Shown piece by piece: positions 8,426 to 16,578 of a stretch of DNA of 64,000 nucleotides. How positions within the stretch are numbered: the stretch's first letter is position 1; the number at the start of each line of letters is the position of its first letter. This DNA is from Prosthecobacter gellanilyticus (GTDB taxonomy: Bacteria; Verrucomicrobiota; Verrucomicrobiia; Verrucomicrobiales; Verrucomicrobiaceae): the NCBI RefSeq assembly GCF_007992435.1, contig NZ_BKAG01000017.1, positions 87,888-151,887 of the forward strand, in the 5' to 3' direction. Both the position numbers and the translations under genes were made by a program. The notes beneath the pieces were generated by a model, which was not told the origin of the DNA, did no database searches, and saw nothing but the letters and a program-made list of their open reading frames with translations.

Positions 8426-9658
8426 ATGGAAAGCATCTCTGGCGCCTACGGCACTGTACGCACCTTGACCAAACTCCTCTACCCTCTCCTGGGCCTCACT
8501 TTCGGCAGCCTCCAGGCGCAGACCGCGCCTGATGGGAGCCCGCTCGACTTCAAGCTGAAGCAGACCTTCGTCAATGGTCTGCTGGTCATGCCACTGGCCT
8601 CAGGCCTAGAGGCCGGACAGGCCTCAAAAATGAATGCCACCTCCGTCTCAGGGTACGGTGACACACGCTTCAGCCAGAGTGTGGGTGAGGACATGCAGAC
8701 CGCGCTGAAGGAGGTGCAGAAGTTCATGTCCATCAGGCACCCCGCAAGGCCACAGGCCTTCGACCTCGAGATCTCGTTTGAGGAGAAGTACAGCGGGAAG
8801 GATGGCCCCTCCGCAGCCGTCGCCTGCGGTTTGCTCATGGAGTCCGCCATCACCGGAAAGACCTGGGATCCAGAGTTCGCGGTCACGGGTGACATGAATG
8901 CGGACGGCAGCGTCCAGCCCATCGGTGGTGTGGCCGCGAAGATCCGCGGTGCCACGAGGGGTTCCTGCAAGCTGGTGGCCGTGCCCGCGAAGAACGAGGC
9001 CTCCGTGATGGATGTGCTCACCATGGACGGTCCCATGCCGCTGCTGAAGATCTGCGTGTTCTCCATCAAATCCTTCGATGAGGCAGTGGCCCTGGCCTCC
9101 CAGGAGCGTGATGCCGTGATCGGCCCTGCCGTCTCAGAGTTCGCCATCATACGCGATGTCTGCCTGCGTGACCCACGTGCCGCGCTGAGCACCCTGAGAA
9201 GCGCCCAGGGCCAGGCAAGACTCCAGGCCGTGGTGCAAAAAGCTCCGCACTGCCTCAGTGCCAAGCACCTGCTCATGCACGTGCAGGGCCGCGCACCCAA
9301 GACACTTTCCCTCGCCGGATCCATCCAGACCGTGGACAGCAACGGCCGGGGCTTGCTCGAGGCTCTGAAAAGCGATGTCGCACGCGGCGGCGGGCTGGCC
9401 ATGCAGGAGGACGAGATGCGCACGACCCTGAACACCCTCCGCAACCTCCGCCCCAAGCTCGACAACCGCGTCTGGCCCTATGTGGATTCCATGCTCAAAT
9501 TTGGTGATGTGGTGCGCGCCCAGCTCATGAACCCCGCCCGTTCGGGAGCAGGTCTCCAGAGCTTCATCCAGAATGTCAACGCCACTGGCAGCTCCATCGA
9601 GACGGCCAAGAAAGCCCTGATGAGTGATCCCCAGGTGGTCGAAGAACTCGGGCTCTGA
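8426..9658 (+). CDS. Secreted Lon-type (S16) serine protease without ATPase domain
   Basis: A 410-residue protein carrying only the proteolytic domain of the Lon family. After an N-terminal signal-like segment (LLYPLLGLTFGSLQAQ, about residues 17-32) comes the S16 fold. The Ser-Lys dyad is visible as Ser129 in DGPSAA and Lys172 in GGVAAKIRGA, with the ITGKTWDPEFAVTGDMNADGSV segment between them that is standard for Lon. There is no AAA+ module, so it cannot unfold substrates with ATP. About 200 further residues after the protease domain are helical and unknown. The open frame begins at 7949 inside pyrE, but the ATG at 8426 is the sensible start because it precedes the signal peptide. Secretion and its substrates are inferred. 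Confidence 0.8.
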   Translation: MESISGAYGTVRTLTKLLYPLLGLTFGSLQAQTAPDGSPLDFKLKQTFVNGLLVMPLASGLEAGQASKMNATSVSGYGDTRFSQSVGEDMQTALKEVQKFMSIRHPARPQAFDLEISFEEKYSGKDGPSAAVACGLLMESAITGKTWDPEFAVTGDMNADGSVQPIGGVAAKIRGATRGSCKLVAVPAKNEASVMDVLTMDGPMPLLKICVFSIKSFDEAVALASQERDAVIGPAVSEFAIIRDVCLRDPRAALSTLRSAQGQARLQAVVQKAPHCLSAKHLLMHVQGRAPKTLSLAGSIQTVDSNGRGLLEALKSDVARGGGLAMQEDEMRTTLNTLRNLRPKLDNRVWPYVDSMLKFGDVVRAQLMNPARSGAGLQSFIQNVNATGSSIETAKKALMSDPQVVEELGL

Positions 9659-9819
9659 TCGGCACCGAGGCATTGCTTCCGACACTCACGGAGGAAACGT
9701 CCTTCGAACTGAGAGCGGAAATAGGGTGGCCATTGATGTCCCACTGATGAACTATTCGTCCAAGGCGGGCCCTTTGCTTTCTGTCTGATTGTCCGATCTA
9801 TCAGCGCCTGACACGGCGT

Positions 9820-9825
9820 TATAAT
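9820..9825 (+). promoter_or_regulatory. Perfect -10 box upstream of the SNase-like gene
   Basis: TATAAT in the 215-base gap before 9874. No good -35 hexamer lies 16-18 bases upstream (TCTATC at best). It would put transcription start near 9832, about 40 bases before the ATG. Nothing else was seen in this gap. Confidence 0.35.
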
Positions 9826-9873
9826 GACTTGAGCCTCGCGCCGTTTCCCGGACATTTGGCGCTTTCCTGACTC

Positions 9874-10578
9874 ATGCCTTTCCGCACCGCCCTGCTGAAC
9901 CTCGCCATCACCTTCATGCTCCTCCTGGTGGTGGTGCTCGCGGGTGTCATCATGCGCGGGAAGCAGGGCAAACCTGTCGCTGCCAGGAAGATCCCGGTGG
10001 CAGGCGTACCTGGACAGACCACGGCCGATGAAGGCGGCGTGCCCAGGGCACCCGTGACCAAGTTTGAGATCCTCACCTCCCCTGCCCTGGTGGAAAGCAG
10101 CGCCAACGAGGCAGATACCCTGCGCGTGAAGCATGGCAGCGAGGAGTATGTCTTCGTGCTCTACTACGTGGATGCGCTGGAGACCACCATGGATCATCCG
10201 CAGCGTGTCGCCGAGCAGGGACGCTGGTTCCAGGCTTCGGAGCATGACGTGACCAGCACAGGCCAGGACGCGGCGCTCTATGTCACCCAGCTCTTGAAGG
10301 ACAATCACTTCAACGTCCTGACCCGCTGGGAGCGCGTGCCTAACACCGTGCGCTACTACGCCGTGGTCCTGGTGCAGCAACCCCAGGGTCCCGTGTATCT
10401 CGCCGATCTTCTGGTTCGCCGTGGCTATGCCCGTGTGGGCAGTGTGATGACCGAGCTTCCCGATGATCGCCGTGACCAGGCCACCTACCTCGCCGAGCTC
10501 AAGAAGCTCGATGAAAAAGCCCGCCAGGGCAAAGCCGGCATCTGGGCCAAGTCAAAGTCCGTGCCTTCTGCGAAGTAG
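9874..10578 (+). CDS. Membrane-anchored staphylococcal nuclease-like protein
   Basis: A 234-residue protein with one N-terminal membrane segment (residues 8-28, LNLAITFMLLLVVVLAGVIM) and a C-terminal OB-fold region resembling thermonuclease. Family-like parts are YVFVLYYVDALET, where the Asp would help bind calcium, the ERVPNTVRYYAVVLV strand, LLVRRGYARV, and the terminal YLAELKKLDEKARQGKAGIW helix that closes SNase domains. The catalytic Arg-Glu-Arg triad is not clearly preserved (HPQRVAEQGRWFQ is where the first Arg should be), so nuclease activity is doubtful. It ends just before a nested inverted repeat and converges on the M23 peptidase gene. Confidence 0.65.
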   Translation: MPFRTALLNLAITFMLLLVVVLAGVIMRGKQGKPVAARKIPVAGVPGQTTADEGGVPRAPVTKFEILTSPALVESSANEADTLRVKHGSEEYVFVLYYVDALETTMDHPQRVAEQGRWFQASEHDVTSTGQDAALYVTQLLKDNHFNVLTRWERVPNTVRYYAVVLVQQPQGPVYLADLLVRRGYARVGSVMTELPDDRRDQATYLAELKKLDEKARQGKAGIWAKSKSVPSAK

Positions 10579-10587
10579 GAAAGGATG

Positions 10588-10671
10588 CCGTTTGCAGTGG
10601 CTGGCGATTGTTCGCGGTGGTTTGCAGTTGTTTTAAAACAACGGCCAACTATGGCAAACCATCGCAAACGG
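10588..10671. repeat. Nested inverted repeat between convergent genes
   Basis: Three nested dyads share one centre: CCGTTTGC (10588-10595) with GCAAACGG (10664-10671), GGTTTGC (10619-10625) with GCAAACC (10654-10660), and the palindrome GTTGTTTTAAAACAAC (10627-10642). GTTTGCAGT is also directly repeated. It lies between the stop codons of two converging genes, where it could end transcription from both sides. Confidence 0.75.
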
Positions 10672-10686
10672 TTTGGTCTGCCAGAT

Positions 10687-11547
10687 TCAATTCTCCGGCG
10701 GCACACCCGGAGTCAGCTTTCCCTGCTTCAGGCGGTCGCGCAGCTTGCTCCAGAAGTCCTCGTCATCATCCGCAGGTCCGCTGGCGGGCAGGTTCGGGCG
10801 CGATGCGGGCACTATCGGTGCCGTCGGCGCCGTGGGCAGCGTCGGCACCTGTACCGGCGCACCACCATCGCTGCGGGCATCCGCCAGCGCGCGGCCATAG
10901 GGAGCGAAGAGACCGGTCGGAATCGGATACTTGGTTAGGCCACCCTGGAGCACACGGTGCTTGTTGATGAAGTCCGTGGGGCTGTAATAGTTCGTGTTGT
11001 CACGGGCGAACTGGCTGCGGTTCATGCCGATGCGCAGGTTCTTCCGCATCTCAAAGTGCAGGTGCACCGCATACATGCCGTTGTTGCTGCCCATGGTGCC
11101 GATGAGCTGGCCCTTCTCGACCAGCTGCCCCACTTTCGCGATGCGCTGGTGCAGGTGACCATACTGGCTGTCCACCATGGCGATCTGTCCTGTGCTTTCA
11201 CGATACGCGTGACGCACCACGATGCAGTTTCCCCAGCCCGCGCCGATGTTCTCAGAGATCATCACCACACCGCGTGCCGTGGCATAAATCGGCGCACCGA
11301 GGTCGCTGTCGCCACCCCCCTTGCCGTTCCAGTCTTCACCAAGGTGGCCGTTGGGCCAGTAGCCGCGGAACTTGTAGTAGCCGTCCGCATTCGGTTTCCC
11401 GACTGGGAAGTCAAAGCCGTCCGCCAGCAGGCAGCGGATGGTGCCGCCTGCCGCATGCAGGCCGCTGAGGCCCATCAGACACCACACCGCCAAAATCCCA
11501 AAACCAGTCCGGTATAGGGGCATTGGCAAGGATGGTCCACCGGTCAT
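10687..11547 (-). CDS. Secreted M23-family (LytM) peptidase
   Basis: A 286-residue zinc endopeptidase expected to cut peptidoglycan cross-bridges in the periplasm. A signal peptide (GFGILAVWCLMGLSGLHA) is followed by the LytM fold, whose zinc and catalytic residues appear in HLGEDW (first His and Asp), YGHLH and HLHFE. A Pro/Thr-rich linker and an acidic, charged tail (DDDEDFWSKLRDRLKQ) follow. An alternative ATG at 11523 (MPLYRTG) gives a more compact signal peptide and may be the true start. It lies 62 bases downstream of secG on the same strand. Family members without the HxxxD/HxH set are inactive regulators. Here the set is complete, so activity is expected. Confidence 0.88.
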   Translation of the reverse strand: MTGGPSLPMPLYRTGFGILAVWCLMGLSGLHAAGGTIRCLLADGFDFPVGKPNADGYYKFRGYWPNGHLGEDWNGKGGGDSDLGAPIYATARGVVMISENIGAGWGNCIVVRHAYRESTGQIAMVDSQYGHLHQRIAKVGQLVEKGQLIGTMGSNNGMYAVHLHFEMRKNLRIGMNRSQFARDNTNYYSPTDFINKHRVLQGGLTKYPIPTGLFAPYGRALADARSDGGAPVQVPTLPTAPTAPIVPASRPNLPASGPADDDEDFWSKLRDRLKQGKLTPGVPPEN

Positions 11548-11609
11548 GGCTGGAAGTCGGTTGGTCGAAGGAACCCCAACCTAATCGCTCAGGCTGGGGC
11601 AGTAGGCAA

Positions 11610-12281
11610 TCACGGATTGCTCTTCGGTGCGTCAGCAGGAGCCGGAGCAGCAGGAGCCGGAGCAGCAGGAGCGGTCGCCGGGGCCGGAGCAGGGGTCACG
11701 GCTGGGGCAGCCGGGGCTGGCGCCGGGGCAGCGGCTGGTGCTGGTGCCGCAGGAGCCGGGGCAGGCACGGAAGGCTTCACTTCGATCGTCGGAGCAGCAG
11801 GAGCTGGCACCGCAGGCACCGGCGCGGCAGGAGAAGCGGCAGGCGTCACTTTGATCGCTGGAGCAGACGTGGCCGGAGTGGCCGTGCCGGGAGCAGGAGC
11901 CGGTGTGACCTGAATGGTCGGAGCGCCCGGAGTAACCGCTGCGCCCGGGGTCACCTGGATCGGAGATGCTCCTGGAGCCGGAACTGCTGGAGCAGCAGGA
12001 GCCGGAGGCGGCTCATCAAAGACTTTGGTCGCGCGGGTGTTCTGCTTGCGGGTCGTCAGCACGGCCAGCGAGAGGGTGAGCACAAAGAGAGCCACAGCCA
12101 GATACACCGTGCCGCGCTGCAGCACGTTCGTCGTCTGAGCACCCACAAGCTGGGTCATGGCAGAGTCACCGAACGAGGCACCGAGCCCCTCCTGGCGGGG
12201 GCGCTGCATGAGTACAATGAGAATGAGGAGGAGGCAGACGATGACTTCGACCACCGTGAGAATTCCGATCAGGATGTCCAT
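11610..12281 (-). CDS. secG: Preprotein translocase subunit SecG with long Ala/Pro tail
   Basis: SecG helps the SecYEG channel move preproteins across the inner membrane. Residues 1-75 are a standard SecG: helix 1 (MDILIGILTVVEVIVCLLLI), the conserved loop MQRPRQEGLGASFG, and helix 2 (GTVYLAVALFVLTLSLAVL). A normal SecG would stop soon after. Here another 140 residues of Ala/Pro/Val follow, carrying four IxVTP/IxVKP repeats (IQVTP twice, IKVTP, IEVKP). The ATG at 12281 is chosen over the upstream frame opening at 12320 because SecG begins at the first helix. The tail's role is unknown. Confidence 0.9.
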   Translation of the reverse strand: MDILIGILTVVEVIVCLLLILIVLMQRPRQEGLGASFGDSAMTQLVGAQTTNVLQRGTVYLAVALFVLTLSLAVLTTRKQNTRATKVFDEPPPAPAAPAVPAPGASPIQVTPGAAVTPGAPTIQVTPAPAPGTATPATSAPAIKVTPAASPAAPVPAVPAPAAPTIEVKPSVPAPAPAAPAPAAAPAPAPAAPAVTPAPAPATAPAAPAPAAPAPADAPKSNP

Positions 12282-12371
12282 AAGGGGGGCCGAATATGGG
12301 GGAGGACCCCCATTTGGCAAGCAGCTTCTCAGGCCGTTTCAGGGCTGACCCTAAGCTCCCCCTCAGCCCCC

Positions 12372-13367
12372 TCAAAGCACCTGCGGCTTGATCACCGCCA
12401 CGCTCAGCGGCTCCAGAGCCGCCTTCATCTTCTCAAACATGCTGTCATCCTCATACGTGCCCACGATGGCTCCGCCGCTGCCGGTGAACTTCGCGCTCGC
12501 GCCACAATCTCGCGCCGCCTCCACCATGTCGATGTTCCCCTGGCTGATCTTGTACAGCCTCCGGCGCAGGTCAAAATTCTCATTCAGCAGCGGCCCGATC
12601 TCATGCCCGCGCCCCGCCACCAGCATGTCCCGCACCCGCTGGGCCAGATTCGCCCACTGGTACATCGCGCTCACAATGTCGCGCTCGCCCCGGTTCCAGC
12701 GCCCGCGGATGTCATTGTGAAAGACCTCCGTGCCCTCGCTCAGCTTCGTCGTGTAGGCCACGTACACATTCGGCAGCAAAGCCGGGTCCAGCTCCTCATA
12801 GATGCCGTAGCCCAGCTTCTCCACATGGGCTCGGTTGAAGTCCATGAAGACCACCCCCTCATACCCCTGGATCACCCGGTCTTGCAGACCTGCGGGGATG
12901 CATAGCTCATCATTCTCCACACTCAGCACCAGGCTCGGCAGCAGATGCTTCGGGATCTCCACCTGGTAAAACTCGATCAAAGCCCGCCAGCACGCCGTGA
13001 TGATCGCACTGCTCCCCGCCATCCCCACCTGCGGCGGGATGTTGCTCGAGTAGCGCAAAGTAAAATTCCGTCCGTGCAGCGGCAGATTGTGCTTCACGCA
13101 GTGCTCAAAGAAGCGCTTCACGCTCGCCTTCAGCAGGCGGATGCCGCCGTAGTAACCATGCTGGCGCACATCACGTGCCAGCGCCTCGATGCTCCCAAAC
13201 ACCGAGTGGTCACGCTCATTCGGCTCGATCGTCAGTTCCGGCGACTCAAACAGCGTCACCTCCGCCCCGAAGTTCCGGATGATGAACGAGATCGTCTTGC
13301 CAAAATAGCCGTCAGACGGATTGCCGACCAAGCCGGCGCGGGCATGAGCTTTCTTGCGGATGAGCAT
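12372..13367 (-). CDS. GHMP-family sugar kinase, glucuronokinase-like
   Basis: A 331-residue ATP-dependent kinase of the GHMP superfamily. It opens with RKKAHARAGLVGNPSDGY, followed by the glycine-rich ATP loop PPQVGMAGSSAIITA near residue 125 and the C-terminal motif FTGSGGAIVG. The NPSDGYFGKTI segment and overall order most resemble plant and bacterial glucuronokinases, which phosphorylate D-glucuronate at C1, although a related mevalonate- or galactose-type sugar substrate cannot be excluded. The ATG at 13367 is preferred over 13412 because the fold begins there. It lies 90 bases upstream of secG with no evident functional tie. Confidence 0.8.
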   Translation of the reverse strand: MLIRKKAHARAGLVGNPSDGYFGKTISFIIRNFGAEVTLFESPELTIEPNERDHSVFGSIEALARDVRQHGYYGGIRLLKASVKRFFEHCVKHNLPLHGRNFTLRYSSNIPPQVGMAGSSAIITACWRALIEFYQVEIPKHLLPSLVLSVENDELCIPAGLQDRVIQGYEGVVFMDFNRAHVEKLGYGIYEELDPALLPNVYVAYTTKLSEGTEVFHNDIRGRWNRGERDIVSAMYQWANLAQRVRDMLVAGRGHEIGPLLNENFDLRRRLYKISQGNIDMVEAARDCGASAKFTGSGGAIVGTYEDDSMFEKMKAALEPLSVAVIKPQVL

Positions 13368-13537
13368 GTGGGAGAGAGCGGGAGAATGACGAATCCAAAG
13401 CCCAAACAACAAAGAGACCTGGAATCTGGCGAATAACTAGCCGGGCCGGAAAGCTACGACTCCGGCATATCGGCGCAAGAAGATTGGCTGTCACGGTTAA
13501 CCTGCCGGAGACCCAGGCAAGCCGTAGAGCCACTGCC

Positions 13538-14215
13538 CTAGCCCCGAGGCCTTCGCATCCTTTCACGCATGGACACCGCTTCCTCATAGGTGATGGCGTC
13601 AGGATGGCTGTCCAGTTTGACGATGCCCTTCATCGGGTCCGAATCGGCAGGGGCCGCGTTTTCCTTCTGTGACTTGACCCTGGCGTCCTGCTCAAGGCAG
13701 TGCTGCCACAACCTTGGGTAGCAGGCAGCCAGCGCCTCCGAATCATCAAAATCATCCTCACTAGGCTCAGCGCCAGGATCTCTCAAATCCGGATCCGCCA
13801 TCTCAAACAACTCCAGGTCCAGTTCAACCCCGTCCAGCGTGCGACCGATCCTTTCTGCCGCTTGATAAGAGTGCCTGAGAAAATCCGGGTCCTCGTCATA
13901 GCCAACTTCAACCAGGGACTCGGCGTCTCGCAGCACCGAATAATAGGCTTGGCTTCCCTTGGAAATCAGCCAAGCCACAAAGTCCTCAAAGGAGTCGTCA
14001 CTACAACCACCGTTCACCAACCAGGCCGCGCCGGCGATCCTTCGAGTGCTGGCCCTTGCATGCGCTTTCTCCATCCAGGCCTGAAACCATACAATGCACT
14101 CGTAGGGTAAGGTTGTCAGGTGATCCTCAATCTTGCGGGTGTCGACCTCCGCCTTGCCGGGAGGTTGAAGACTGACGTTCCAGTCAATGATCTGCCAAAA
14201 CTCTTCTTCGGTCAT
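13538..14215 (-). CDS. DUF4240 domain protein
   Basis: A 225-residue soluble protein of the DUF4240 family. The signature is FWQIIDWNVSL at the N-terminus and the GCSDDSFEDFVAWLISKG stretch near residue 70. Members are widespread, have no established role, and often sit near immunity or toxin genes. The C-terminal 60 residues are charged and hydrophilic (SQKENAAPADSDPMKG) and probably disordered. It stands alone, with a 170-base gap to the GHMP kinase and a 390-base gap upstream. Confidence 0.75.
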   Translation of the reverse strand: MTEEEFWQIIDWNVSLQPPGKAEVDTRKIEDHLTTLPYECIVWFQAWMEKAHARASTRRIAGAAWLVNGGCSDDSFEDFVAWLISKGSQAYYSVLRDAESLVEVGYDEDPDFLRHSYQAAERIGRTLDGVELDLELFEMADPDLRDPGAEPSEDDFDDSEALAACYPRLWQHCLEQDARVKSQKENAAPADSDPMKGIVKLDSHPDAITYEEAVSMRERMRRPRG

Positions 14216-14304
14216 GGTATGGGCGGGATGGTGAGGCGCGGCTTTTTTGAAAACCCTCCCGGAACCGTGTCAGATGGCACTTAGTCGGTCCATACTAAAA
14301 TCTT

Positions 14305-14605
14305 GATCCACCTGGATCACCCAAAGTGGCCAACTTTCTCCGAAAGTTGAGCCCGCCTCGCCATCTCGACGATACCCCCGTCATCCAACAGATCGGATCC
14401 AGTCGGATTCACTCGGATCGAGTATTCTATTTCCCGTGTGTTCCGTAGGCCCTTCTCAGAATGCCCGCCCACGTCCCCCTCACCAAAATCCAGCCCTGAT
14501 CCACCTGGATCTACCGCGATCCACCTTCATCCGTCCCATCAGACCTATAAGCCCTATCCGCTGAGCCTTCAAAAACACCCTGGATCTGCTTGGATCCACC
14601 TGGAT
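14305..14605. repeat. Three copies of a 14-base near-palindrome in an intergenic gap
   Basis: GATCCACCTGGATC occurs at 14305-14318 and 14498-14511. A third copy with the last base changed is at 14593-14606. Each is the inverted repeat GATCCA/TGGATC around CC. Partial variants (GGATCCAGTCGGATT, GATCTGCTTGGATCC) lie between them. The 393-base gap between the DUF4240 gene and rluB holds no credible gene. The third copy sits at the end of rluB. Confidence 0.7.
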
Positions 14606-14608
14606 TCC

Positions 14609-16051
14609 TCAGAACTTCCCGCGCGGACCACGTCCACCCGGCTTCTTCGGACCTGAACCACCACGTTTCGGCGGCCCAGAGCGTCCCGGAGGACCTGACC
14701 TCCGCGGCGGTCCCGAGCGATCCGATGACGGACCCGACGAACGACGATCACCGCCAAAGGAAGAACGGCGTGGCCCCTCTGAACCTTGGGAAAAATCATC
14801 TTCACCACCGCCTCCACCAAAGCGCGGACGACGTGCCGGACCAGAGCCCGATCCCGAGCGCCGGGGAGGCCCCGAACGATCAGGCGGACCTGAACGGCCA
14901 CGCCCACCAAACCCAGAGCGCCTTGGCGGCCCTGAATCTTCAAAAGAGGCAGGCTCATCACTCTCAAATCTTGGACGGCGCGGCCCAGGTCCAGGTCCCG
15001 AGGGACGCTCAAACGATTCATCGCGACCTCTGAAACCACCGCGCGGTGGCTTGGATCGTGAACCACGACCTTCAGAAGGCGGAGGCGTCGGGCGCTCGCC
15101 ACCACGTTCAGCAGCAGCTGCGCGGGCATAGCGGGCACGACCGACCAGACGACCGCTGGAGGGCTGGGTTCCTTCACTCTTGCCGCGGCCTTTGCCAAAA
15201 CCGCCCTTGCCGAAACCAGCCCTGGAAGGGCGCTTCGTCGCAGGACGTCCACGCCGTGCAGGCGCGGAAGAAAATCCATCATCACCGTCGTCCTCGCCTT
15301 TTTTGGCAGACTTGGCGCGGGGCTTCGTCTCACCGACCGGCTTGGTGCGGCCCGTGGTGCCAGCTTCCGTGAAGAAGCGCTGCACCTCCGCCTCGGTCAG
15401 CTGCTTCCAGCTGCCTTTCGGCAGCCCTTTCAGCTCCAGCCAGCCGATGCGTGTGCGCGTCAGGCGCTCCACTTCAAAGCCCAGCTGGTAAAACATCAGG
15501 CGGATCTGCCTCTTCAGGCCCTGCTTCAGCACCAGATGGCAGCGGTATTCCGTCTGCATCCAGGCGCGCTCAGCCTTGGCGTGACCTTCCTCGGTCATCA
15601 TGCCTTTCACCAGCGTCGCCATCACATTCTGGTCCACCGGCTTGTCCACCACCACCTCGTATTCCTTCTCCGCACCCTTGCTCGGGTGGATCAGGTGGTG
15701 GGAGAGGTCACCGCGATTCGTCATCAGCAGCAGGCCTTCGCTCTCCTTGTCCAGCCGGCCCACATGATGCAGGGTCTGCAGCTGTCTCGGCAGCAAGGCG
15801 TAGATCGTCATGCGATCCCGCTCATCCGCGCGGCTGCAAATGTAGCCCTTCGGCTTGTTCAGCGCAATGACGATGGGTGACTCGGTGCGGGTGGCCTTGC
15901 CATCCACGCTGACCTCATCTCCTGGGTTCACCTGGGTGCCCAGCTCCTTCACAATCTTGCCATTGATGGTCACACGACCTTCAAGGACGATCTGCTCACA
16001 GCCACGGCGTGAGCCTAGGCCACACTGGCTGAGGAAGCGGTTAAGACGCAC
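14609..16051 (-). CDS. rluB: 23S rRNA pseudouridine synthase, RluB type, with long RGG-like tail
   Basis: Converts a uridine of 23S rRNA to pseudouridine. Residues 1-60 are an S4 RNA-binding domain (MRLNRFLSQCGLGSRRGCEQ). The catalytic domain has NKPKGYICSR and GRLDKESEGLLLMTNRGDL, whose Asp is the nucleophile, and ends near residue 240. The remaining 240 residues are disordered, rich in Arg, Gly, Ser and Pro, and contain repeated RSGPPRRSG, FGGRGR and RRPRF elements. This resembles RGG-box RNA-binding tails and is much longer than in E. coli RluB or RluF. The tail is encoded in a strongly repetitive stretch, so its exact length may vary between strains. Confidence 0.9.
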   Translation of the reverse strand: MRLNRFLSQCGLGSRRGCEQIVLEGRVTINGKIVKELGTQVNPGDEVSVDGKATRTESPIVIALNKPKGYICSRADERDRMTIYALLPRQLQTLHHVGRLDKESEGLLLMTNRGDLSHHLIHPSKGAEKEYEVVVDKPVDQNVMATLVKGMMTEEGHAKAERAWMQTEYRCHLVLKQGLKRQIRLMFYQLGFEVERLTRTRIGWLELKGLPKGSWKQLTEAEVQRFFTEAGTTGRTKPVGETKPRAKSAKKGEDDGDDGFSSAPARRGRPATKRPSRAGFGKGGFGKGRGKSEGTQPSSGRLVGRARYARAAAAERGGERPTPPPSEGRGSRSKPPRGGFRGRDESFERPSGPGPGPRRPRFESDEPASFEDSGPPRRSGFGGRGRSGPPDRSGPPRRSGSGSGPARRPRFGGGGGEDDFSQGSEGPRRSSFGGDRRSSGPSSDRSGPPRRSGPPGRSGPPKRGGSGPKKPGGRGPRGKF

Positions 16052-16095
16052 AACAAGTGCCCGGCAGGACCTCCCACCGGGCTTTTAGTAAAGGG

Positions 16096-16251
16096 TTACT
16101 CGGACTTGGTCTTCGGCAGGCCGGTCGGCAGGCGACCTTCCTTCCACTGACCGCGGGCTTTCATGAGCTTGATGCGCTCACCGCGCTTCAGAACGCTACG
16201 CTTGGTGCCGACGGAACCGCCGGACGATTTGAGGCTGCGATGTTGCGACAT
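16096..16251 (-). CDS. Small basic protein of the Chlamydiae/Verrucomicrobia type
   Basis: A 51-residue basic protein, MSQHRSLKSSGGSVGTKR at the start and GLPKTKSE at the end. It matches from memory the short conserved protein shared by Chlamydiae and Verrucomicrobia, whose core is the KRxVLKRxERxxxLKxRGQWKEG pattern. The very high charge suggests ribosome or nucleic-acid binding, but no role is established. The open frame extends upstream to 16320, yet the conserved family start is the ATG at 16251. It lies 44 bases upstream of rluB, a ribosomal RNA modifier, and may be cotranscribed with it. It is the best single taxonomic marker in the window. Confidence 0.85.
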   Translation of the reverse strand: MSQHRSLKSSGGSVGTKRSVLKRGERIKLMKARGQWKEGRLPTGLPKTKSE

Positions 16252-16348
16252 GGCTAAATAAAAGAGAGAGGGGTTGAAAAAGGGGGCCGGAAGAATAGAC
16301 GCCCCCCCTCCGAAGCGCAAGGGCTTTGTTCATTCAAGGATAGGCTGC

Positions 16349-16367
16349 CTCATCCACGTAGGATGAG
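16349..16367. repeat. Intergenic hairpin CTCATCC/GGATGAG
   Basis: A 7-bp stem with loop ACGTA in the 327-base gap between the small basic protein gene and the ROK kinase. It resembles the other short-loop hairpins in this window. No gene was seen in the gap. Confidence 0.5.
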
Positions 16368-16502
16368 CGTGGCTTTAGCTCGCTCGTCCCAAAAGACGTC
16401 GCCACCGCTCAACGCCCGGCGTTCACACTCAACGTCGTCCTTCCTGTCCTTGGCCCAGGCCGCGAAACCACCCATTGCCAGATGAACAGGAACCACTCTC
16501 CT

Positions 16503-16530
16503 TGTTAATCCTGCATCCTGTTAATCCTGT
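16503..16530. repeat. Direct repeat of TTAATCCTG
   Basis: Two TGTTAATCCTG units separated by the short CATC, just before an A-run at 16531-16537. Tandem 'AATCCTGTTAATCCTG' strings recur in intergenic DNA of many bacteria. Function is unknown. Confidence 0.5.
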
Positions 16531-16578
16531 AAAAAAAGCCCCGCACGACGCAGGACCCAGTTTCACCCAGGACCGGCC

